Positions 1 to 4,397 of a stretch of 10,754 nucleotides of DNA are shown piece by piece. Under the pieces are notes generated by a model, which was given only the letters and a program-made list of their open reading frames with translations, did not search any database and was not told the origin of the DNA. Source of the DNA: JBDSLU01 sp039916225 (GTDB lineage: Bacteria; Acidobacteriota; Vicinamibacteria; Vicinamibacterales; Vicinamibacteraceae); NCBI GenBank assembly GCA_039916225.1, contig JBDSLU010000089.1, positions 1-10,754 of the forward strand, read 5' to 3'. Each line of letters begins with the position of its first letter. Position 1 is the first letter of the stretch. The position numbers and the translations under genes are program-made.

Positions 1-22
1 GGCTTGCGCTTCTAGTTTGTTT

Positions 23-51
23 GTCGACGGCACGGAGTTCGTGCCGTCGAC
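23..51. repeat. Perfect 12-bp inverted repeat (hairpin) downstream of the AraC-type gene
   Basis: The left arm GTCGACGGCACG (23-34) and the right arm CGTGCCGTCGAC (40-51) are perfect reverse complements around a 5-nt loop. The repeat begins 36 bases past the stop codon of the minus-strand AraC-type gene. Read on that strand, the hairpin is followed by an A-rich stretch rather than a run of T, so it is not a canonical intrinsic terminator. It could still halt RNA polymerase weakly, protect a 3' end, or be a protein-binding palindrome. The structure is certain; the role is not. Confidence 0.7.
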
Positions 52-86
52 CTCACGGCGCCTCCGGCCTTCGTCCTCGCGATTCG

Positions 87-1097
87 TCACGCGGCGCTGG
101 GCGCGCCGCGGCGCCGGCCCGCGGGCCGCACCCGCATTGCGCCAGGCGGCACGCCGATGTGCCGCTTGAAAGCGCGGCTGAACGACGGCTCCGACTCGTA
201 GCCGAGCCGCGTGGCGACCTCGCCGAGGCTGGTGCGATCCTCGCGCAGCCAGCGCGCGGCGAGATGCATGCGCCAGCGCGTCAGATAGAGCAGCGGCGGC
301 GCCCCGACCAGCGCCGTGAAGCGATCCGAGAACACCGACCGCGACAGGTTGGCGCTGGCCGCCAGGGTCGCGACCGTCCAGTCGCGCTGCGGCTCCCGGT
401 GCATCTGCACGATGGCGCGGCCGATCTGCGGATCGCGCAGCGCGCCCAGCCAGCCGGTGCGATCGTCGGCGCCGGCGTCGATCCACGACCGGATGGCATG
501 GATCACCAGGATGTCTGCCAGGCGCAGCATCACGGTGGTGCCGCCCGGCCGCGGATTCAGCGCCTCCGATCCCATCGCCGACAGCATCTGCCGGAGCAGG
601 TGGGCTTCGCCGCCCTGATCAGCGCGGATGTGCAGCACTTCCGGCATCAGCCCGACCAGCGGATGCGCGGCGGGATCCTCGAAGCGCACGCCGCCGCAGG
701 CCAGCACGGTCCGGGGGCCATCGCCGCCGTAGCGGAGCAGCATCGCCCGGCCGCCGACCGTCTCGTAGGGCAGCTCGTGGACGTTGCGGCAGACGACGCC
801 GACGCCGCTCGAGACAGCGTGCGCGACGCCGGGCGCGCACAGCACGAAGTCGCCGGCGACCAGCCGCGTGGTGGCGTGTCCAAGCCGGTCGAGCCAGGCC
901 TCGCCCTCGGCGACGAAGTGGAAGACGGCGTGGTCTTCGGGCGGGAGGCCGAGCCCCCAGGGCGCCGTCAGCTCGCTGTGGCAGTAAAAGCTCTGGACCA
1001 GCCGCAGGTCGCGCAGGACCTCGGTCAGGGCGTCGTTCGGCTGGGTCCAGGTCGGTTCGTGCAACGGGACGCCAGACTCGGACGATCGGCTAAACAT
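87..1097 (-). CDS. AraC-family transcriptional regulator with N-terminal cupin-like sensor domain
   Basis: The predicted protein has 336 residues, a usual size for AraC regulators with an N-terminal ligand domain. Residues about 22-210 resemble the AraC-binding cupin-like domain (cupin_6 type), with an 'AGDFVLCAPG' turn at 81-90. The C-terminal 100 residues hold two helix-turn-helix motifs: about 240-262 (TVATLAASANLSRSVFSDRF) and about 289-313, including LGYESEPSFSRAFKRHIGVPP, the hallmark AraC second motif. The ATG at 1097 is chosen because the sensor domain starts soon after and no better start is visible. The gene diverges from an NAD(P)-binding oxidoreductase, a frequent pairing in which the regulator controls the neighbouring enzyme and itself; that role is inferred. 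It is a cytoplasmic DNA-binding protein with unknown ligand. Nothing links it to the nos genes except proximity. Confidence 0.93.
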   Translation of the reverse strand: MFSRSSESGVPLHEPTWTQPNDALTEVLRDLRLVQSFYCHSELTAPWGLGLPPEDHAVFHFVAEGEAWLDRLGHATTRLVAGDFVLCAPGVAHAVSSGVGVVCRNVHELPYETVGGRAMLLRYGGDGPRTVLACGGVRFEDPAAHPLVGLMPEVLHIRADQGGEAHLLRQMLSAMGSEALNPRPGGTTVMLRLADILVIHAIRSWIDAGADDRTGWLGALRDPQIGRAIVQMHREPQRDWTVATLAASANLSRSVFSDRFTALVGAPPLLYLTRWRMHLAARWLREDRTSLGEVATRLGYESEPSFSRAFKRHIGVPPGAMRVRPAGRRRGAPSAA

Positions 1098-1100
1098 TTA

Positions 1101-1142
1101 CGATAACTTAGCATGGACCGTCCGACAATCCGGGCGTAGAAC
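1101..1142. promoter_or_regulatory. Overlapping divergent promoter-like elements between the AraC-type gene and the oxidoreductase gene
   Basis: On the minus strand, a -35-like TTGTCG (1128-1123) and a -10-like TTATCG (1106-1101) are separated by 16 bp, which would start transcription at or just next to the AraC ATG at 1097. On the plus strand, a -35-like TGGACC (1114-1119) and a -10-like TAGAAC (1137-1142) are separated by 17 bp, predicting a start near 1149. The two promoters would overlap, so polymerase or a regulator bound at one would exclude the other. A small palindrome GGAC-C-GTCC (1115-1123) sits in the overlap and might be an operator. All elements are only 3-4 matches out of 6 to the sigma-70 consensus, so this is suggestive. 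Confidence 0.35.
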
Positions 1143-1148
1143 TATTGC

Positions 1149-1174
1149 TGTCGCGGCTCACTGGGAGCGCGACA
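1149..1174 (+). other. Stem-loop in the 5' leader of the NmrA-like gene
   Basis: TGTCGCG (1149-1155) pairs with CGCGACA (1168-1174). Inside it, CTC (1157-1159) pairs with GAG (1165-1167), leaving one bulged G at 1156 and the loop ACTGG. The stem has ten base pairs. It would lie at the extreme 5' end of the transcript if transcription starts near 1149 as predicted. It ends 28 nt before the start codon, so it leaves the GGGAG ribosome binding site at 1192-1196 free. It could be an RNA-stabilising 5' hairpin, or alternatively a DNA operator for the divergent AraC-type regulator. Confidence 0.4.
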
Positions 1175-1202
1175 AGCGGTTTTCACAACCCGGGAGCGAC
1201 AT

Positions 1203-2099
1203 ATGGCGACGATTACGGTGATGGGCGCGAGCGGCAACATCGGCAGCAAGATCACGGAGCACCTGCTGGCCGGCGGACACACGGTCCGGGCGATTGGACG
1301 CTCGGCGGAGAAGCTGGCCGGGGCGAAGGCGCGAGGGGCTGAGGTCCTGCTCGGCGATGCCGCCGACGCGGACTTCCTGGGCCGCGCGTTCAGCGGCGCC
1401 GACGGGGCGTTCACGATGCAGCCGTCCAGCCCGGTGTCGCCCGACCTCCGGGCCGAGCAGGATCGCGACGGCGAGGCGATTCTGGCGGCGGCCACACGCA
1501 GCGGCATCCGCCATCTGGTGGCGATCAGCAGCGTCGGCGCCCAGGTGCCGGCCGGCACCGGGCCCATCGCCGGCCTGCACCGCCAGGAGGAGCGGCTGAA
1601 GCAGCTCACCGGCGCCAACGTCCTGGCGCTGCGTCCTGGCTACTTCTTCGAGAACTTCCTGCACGCCCTGCCGCTGATCCGGCACCAGGGCATCAATGGC
1701 GGCGGCGCTGCCGGAACGACCACCATCCCGATGATCGCGACGCGGGACATCGCTGCGGTGGCGGCCGGCGCGCTGGCGGCCCGTGCCTGGACCGGCTTCC
1801 AGGTCCGCGAGCTGCTCGGCCCACGCGACCTGACGTTCGCCGAGGCCACGCGCATCGTCGGTGCGGCGATCGACAAGCCGGAGCTGGCCTACGTGCAGTT
1901 TCCCTACGCCGACTACTCCGCCGCCTTGCAGCAGGCCGGCCTGTCGCAGAGCGTGGCCGACCTCTACGCCGAGATGGAGAAGGCGTTCAACGACGGCATC
2001 GTGGTGTCGGTCGAAGGACGAAGTCCGGCCAACACGACGCCGACCACCCTCGAGCAGTTCACGCGCGAGGTCCTCGCCCCGGCCTACGCCGCGCTGTAG
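1203..2099 (+). CDS. NmrA-like NAD(P)-binding oxidoreductase (atypical SDR)
   Basis: The protein has 298 residues. It opens with a Rossmann glycine motif, GASGNIG (8-14), followed by 'AIGRS' with Arg33 at the end of the second strand, a feature often linked to NADP(H) preference. SSVG (109-112) and LRPGYFFENF (143-152) are typical of the NmrA/atypical short-chain dehydrogenase group. The usual catalytic YxxxK pair is replaced by an H-x-x-E-like segment (126-130), so the reaction cannot be read from sequence; members include quinone or azo reductases and redox-sensing proteins. The ATG at 1203 has a good ribosome binding site, GGGAG, six bases upstream. It is a soluble cytoplasmic protein, probably controlled by the divergent AraC-type regulator (inference). 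It is not obviously part of the nos system. Substrate unknown. Confidence 0.9.
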   Translation: MATITVMGASGNIGSKITEHLLAGGHTVRAIGRSAEKLAGAKARGAEVLLGDAADADFLGRAFSGADGAFTMQPSSPVSPDLRAEQDRDGEAILAAATRSGIRHLVAISSVGAQVPAGTGPIAGLHRQEERLKQLTGANVLALRPGYFFENFLHALPLIRHQGINGGGAAGTTTIPMIATRDIAAVAAGALAARAWTGFQVRELLGPRDLTFAEATRIVGAAIDKPELAYVQFPYADYSAALQQAGLSQSVADLYAEMEKAFNDGIVVSVEGRSPANTTPTTLEQFTREVLAPAYAAL

Positions 2100-2173
2100 C
2101 CGGCGGGCAGCGGGTGGGGAGGCCGTGCCGCGCCGCAGTGGACCGGCGGGCATCGGTCGCGCCGTGCGACGCT

Positions 2174-2179
2174 TATACT
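2174..2179 (+). promoter_or_regulatory. -10 element of the Crp/Fnr regulator gene, predicting a leaderless mRNA
   Basis: TATACT matches the -10 consensus in five of six positions in otherwise GC-rich DNA. It ends six bases before the ATG at 2186, so the expected transcription start falls on the A of the start codon. No Shine-Dalgarno sequence precedes this ATG, which agrees with leaderless translation. The -35 region (about 2151-2156, CATCGG) is poor, so an activator or an alternative sigma factor may be needed. Confidence 0.5.
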
Positions 2180-2185
2180 CCCCGG

Positions 2186-2896
2186 ATGGCCGACGCGTGT
2201 ACGACGGCAGCGACCACCTCCCGCCTCTTCGCCGCGATGCCGGCCGCCGATCGCGAAGCCGTGCTCGGCGCCGGCGGGCGGCGGGCGCTGCGCAAGGGTG
2301 AGGCCCTGATCCGCCAAGGCGAACCCGCGGCGGCGTTCTTCCTCGTCGAACGGGGCTACCTCAAGCTGACCCAGGTCACCGCCGACGGCGCCGAGGTCAT
2401 CGTCCGTTTCGTCGGCCCGGGCGATCCGGTCGCCGGCGTTGCCGCCCTCGGCGAGGCGCCCTACCCGGTCACGGCGAGCGCCTGCGACGCCGTGGACGTG
2501 CTGGCGTGGTCGCGCCAGCTGCTCGCCGACCTGCTGGCGCGCTTCCCGCAGCTCAAGACCAACATCCTGCGCGAGATGACGGCGCACATGGACGACGCGC
2601 TGACCCGGCTGCGCGAACTGGCGACCCTCGACGTGCGGCAGCGGCTGGCGCACACGCTCCTTCGCCTCACGCACGCCCGCCCGGCCGACAGCGACGGCAC
2701 CGGGCTGACCGTGCCGCACACGCTGACGCGTCAGGAGCTCGCCGAGCTGACCGGCACGACACTCTTCACGGTCAGCCGCATCCTCACCGGATGGGAATCG
2801 GCCGGCTTCGTCCACTCGACGCGGGCCCACGTCGCCGTGCTGGATGCCGATCGATTGCGGGCCGCCGCTGACGGCGAACCCGACGACGGCGGCTAG
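2186..2896 (+). CDS. Crp/Fnr-family transcriptional regulator (Dnr/NnrR-like, no Fe-S cysteines)
   Basis: This 236-residue protein has the classic Crp/Fnr layout: a cyclic-nucleotide-binding-like beta-roll (about 14-115), a long dimerisation helix (about 120-155) and a C-terminal winged helix with LTRQELAELTGTT (180-192) and recognition helix TLFTVSRILTGWE (192-204). The Ser197-Arg198 pair matches the S-R pair of Fnr that contacts TTGA half-sites; the Fnr glutamate position is Phe194. Only two cysteines (5 and 100) are visible, so it cannot hold the Fnr [4Fe-4S] cluster. Sensing NO or redox through haem, as in Dnr/NnrR, is plausible but inferred. The ATG at 2186 is preferred to an in-frame upstream start at 2114 because the earlier 24 residues lack family character and a -10 box sits between. 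It converges on the sco gene, sharing the CTAG stop, and is the likely regulator of the Fnr-type box at 3791-3804. Confidence 0.92.
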   Translation: MADACTTAATTSRLFAAMPAADREAVLGAGGRRALRKGEALIRQGEPAAAFFLVERGYLKLTQVTADGAEVIVRFVGPGDPVAGVAALGEAPYPVTASACDAVDVLAWSRQLLADLLARFPQLKTNILREMTAHMDDALTRLRELATLDVRQRLAHTLLRLTHARPADSDGTGLTVPHTLTRQELAELTGTTLFTVSRILTGWESAGFVHSTRAHVAVLDADRLRAAADGEPDDGG

Positions 2897-3756
2897 CCCG
2901 ACACGCCGCGCAGCGCGGCAGTCACGTCGGTCACCTGCCAGCCGTTGCCGCGCCAGATCTCGACGACGCGCCCGCGGCCGTCGAGGAGCGCCGTGGCCAG
3001 CGTGTGATCGAGCAGGGCGCCGTTCCGCTCGACATAGACCGAGAAGGCGCGGGTGACTTGCAGGACCGCCGCCGGCTCACCGCCGGCGAACCGCCACCGG
3101 GCCGGTTCGGCTCCCACGGCCTTGCCGTAGGCCGCGAGCACCTCGGGTGTGTCGAACGCCGGATCGAGCGTGATGCTCAGGAGCCGGGTGGTGCGGGGCA
3201 GGGTGCGATCCGTGGCCAGGGCGCGCTGCAGCGTCGTGAACTTGCTGGTGAGGAGCGGGCAGAACTCCGGCACCGGGCACCGCGTGAAGATGAAGGTCAC
3301 GACCGTCGGGTGGCCCTGCAGGTCGGCCAGCGTGAAGCCGCGCCCGCGTTCGTCGACCAGCGCGAACGGAGCGAGCGCGTCGCCGCGCTTGAGCCTCGAG
3401 GGGGCCTGAGGCGTCGCCGGCGTCCCGCCAGGCACCGGACCACGTCCGGTCACGGCGATGCCTTCCGCCACGCTCGGACCTGAGCCGATCCGCAGGTCGA
3501 ACCGCACCCGATCGCCCGGCACGAGGCGCGTCGACTCGGCCTCGGCCAGCGTGAACGCCATCGTCATCGCCGGCATGTAGTCGGGGATGTCGTCGTGTGC
3601 GATCCGCACGACCTGGCCCTCGGGTGCCGCCACGACCACGCCCGTCACCGGCAGCCGGCGCACGCCGGCCTGGACCGCCGGACCACGCGCGATCCAGGCG
3701 AACGCGCCCGTGCCGCACGCCATCACCACCATAGCGATCCTAGTCGGCTTCCACAT
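2893..3756 (-). CDS. SCO1/SenC-family copper chaperone with fused N-terminal CusF-like copper-binding domain
   Basis: The protein has 287 residues from the ATG at 3756. It begins with a short hydrophobic segment (7-22) serving as signal anchor; V-M-A-C at 11-14 is a possible lipobox. Residues about 37-105 resemble the CusF/CopB_Ec periplasmic copper-binding fold, with a methionine-rich DYMPAMTMAF (59-68). Residues about 125-284 form a SCO thioredoxin-like domain with RCPVPEFC (Cys160 and Cys166) and His251 in LDHTL, the expected copper ligands; the cysteines are five residues apart rather than the CxxxC of mitochondrial SCO1. SCO proteins deliver copper to CuA centres of oxidases and, by extension, NosZ. 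A longer reading from a TTG at 3804 is rejected because it starts inside the Fnr-type box. It diverges from the cupredoxin-nosZ operon and converges on the Crp/Fnr gene. No Shine-Dalgarno is visible; it may be leaderless. Confidence 0.93.
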   Translation of the reverse strand: MWKPTRIAMVVMACGTGAFAWIARGPAVQAGVRRLPVTGVVVAAPEGQVVRIAHDDIPDYMPAMTMAFTLAEAESTRLVPGDRVRFDLRIGSGPSVAEGIAVTGRGPVPGGTPATPQAPSRLKRGDALAPFALVDERGRGFTLADLQGHPTVVTFIFTRCPVPEFCPLLTSKFTTLQRALATDRTLPRTTRLLSITLDPAFDTPEVLAAYGKAVGAEPARWRFAGGEPAAVLQVTRAFSVYVERNGALLDHTLATALLDGRGRVVEIWRGNGWQVTDVTAALRGVSG

Positions 3757-3768
3757 GCCGGCAGTGTG
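3756..3768 (-). promoter_or_regulatory. Putative leaderless sco promoter
   Basis: If the Fnr-type box (3791-3804) acts at -41.5 on the minus strand, transcription starts exactly at the A of the sco ATG (3756). The matching -10 position (3768-3763) reads CACACT, only three of six to consensus, which is tolerable for a strongly activated class II promoter. The absence of a ribosome binding site in front of the ATG fits a leaderless message. This is inference from geometry. Confidence 0.4.
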
Positions 3769-3790
3769 GATCGGGAAATCCGCGCCGTCT

Positions 3791-3804
3791 TTGATCCACG
3801 TCAA
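3791..3804. promoter_or_regulatory. Fnr/Dnr-type box in the divergent sco / cupredoxin-nosZ control region
   Basis: The sequence TTGAT-CCAC-GTCAA is a near-perfect dyad of the Crp/Fnr subgroup that binds TTGAT/C-N4-G/ATCAA (Fnr, Anr, Dnr). One half is TTGAT and the other reads TTGAC on the minus strand. Its centre (3797.5) is at -41.5 from the transcription start predicted by TACGCT for the cupredoxin gene and 41.5 bases from the sco ATG. This is the class II activation position in both directions. No second copy was found by eye elsewhere in the window. Low-oxygen or NO-dependent activation of both arms follows if the site is bound; the Crp/Fnr protein at 2186-2896 is the local candidate. 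Confidence 0.85.
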
Positions 3805-3826
3805 CGATCGGTTCGGGTGCGCTGGC

Positions 3827-3839
3827 TACGCTGGGTCCA
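3827..3839 (+). promoter_or_regulatory. Cupredoxin-nos operon promoter (-10 element and predicted start)
   Basis: TACGCT (3827-3832) is a four-of-six -10 hexamer. Counting from it, transcription would start at A3839, giving a 3-nt leader before the ATG at 3842. The start lies exactly 41.5 bp from the centre of the Fnr-type box, and no -35 element is needed for class II activation. No Shine-Dalgarno precedes the ATG, consistent with a near-leaderless mRNA. The position is predicted from sequence alone. Confidence 0.5.
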
Positions 3840-3841
3840 TC

Positions 3842-4369
3842 ATGTCGAACCGATACGCGCTCGCCGCCGCCGTCCTCGTCAGCCTCACCGTCACCGCCTG
3901 TGGTCAGTCCGGTCAGCCGGCGTCGGGCACCGGCGCACCGCCCGCCGGATCGACGCCGGCGCCCGCCGCCGCCGCGCCGGTCGCCGAAGGCCGCAAGGTC
4001 GAGATCACCGCCAACGACCAGATGAAGTTCTCGCTGGTCGAGATTCGCGCCAAGGCGGGCGAGCAGCTGAGCGTGACCCTCGCCAACAAGGGCACCACCC
4101 CCAAGTTCTCGATGGGGCACAACTGGGTTCTGCTCGGCCCCGCCGCCAACGTCGAGACCTTCCTCGTCGCCGCGGCCGAAGCCCCGACGACCGAATACGT
4201 GCCGGCTGCGCGACGGGCCGACATTCTCGCCGCCACGAAGCTGCTCGGGCCCGGCGAGCGCGACACCGCGACGTTCGCCGCCCCGGCCGCGCCCGGCCGC
4301 TATCCCTTCATCTGTTCCTTTCCCGGCCACGCCCAGGTCGGCATGCGTGGCGTGTTGATCGTCGAATGA
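3842..4369 (+). CDS. Lipoprotein cupredoxin of the azurin/auracyanin type, probable electron carrier to NosZ
   Basis: The 175-residue precursor has a lipoprotein signal ending in V-T-A-C (Cys20), then an Ala/Pro/Gly-rich flexible linker (about 21-48), then a blue-copper domain. All type 1 copper ligands are present: His93 in MGHNWVLL, Cys158, His163 and Met168 in CSFPGHAQVGM. The MGHNWVL segment is azurin-like, whereas the His-to-Met spacing of five matches auracyanin and plastocyanin. The protein should sit outside the cytoplasmic membrane on a lipid anchor and shuttle single electrons. It is the first gene of the operon, 28 bp before nosZ and directly behind the Fnr-type box, which suggests it feeds NosZ from a quinol-oxidising complex; this is inference. 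The ATG at 3842 is chosen because the lipoprotein signal starts there and the longer reading (from 3587) has no signal peptide and runs through the promoter. Confidence 0.93.
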   Translation: MSNRYALAAAVLVSLTVTACGQSGQPASGTGAPPAGSTPAPAAAAPVAEGRKVEITANDQMKFSLVEIRAKAGEQLSVTLANKGTTPKFSMGHNWVLLGPAANVETFLVAAAEAPTTEYVPAARRADILAATKLLGPGERDTATFAAPAAPGRYPFICSFPGHAQVGMRGVLIVE

Positions 4370-4397
4370 GCCGGCCGTTCCCCACACGGACACTCCC

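Noticed and set aside
23..51. Classical intrinsic terminator for the AraC-type gene
   Set aside because: The hairpin is strong but is followed by an A-rich, not T-rich, stretch on the relevant strand.
2114..2185. N-terminal extension of the Crp/Fnr regulator from 2114
   Set aside because: The extra 24 residues show no family similarity and would cover the -10 box TATACT. The single extra cysteine does not make an Fnr cluster.
2186..2896. Calling the regulator Fnr (oxygen-sensing Fe-S type)
   Set aside because: The N-terminal cysteine cluster is missing; only Cys5 and Cys100 are present.
3757..3804. Longer SCO protein starting at a TTG at 3804
   Set aside because: The TTG lies inside the Fnr-type box, and the 16 extra residues would put polar sequence in front of the signal anchor. 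The ATG at 3756 fits better.
3587..3841. N-terminal extension of the cupredoxin (85 extra residues)
   Set aside because: It would run antisense through sco and across the promoter region and would bury the lipoprotein signal that starts at 3842.
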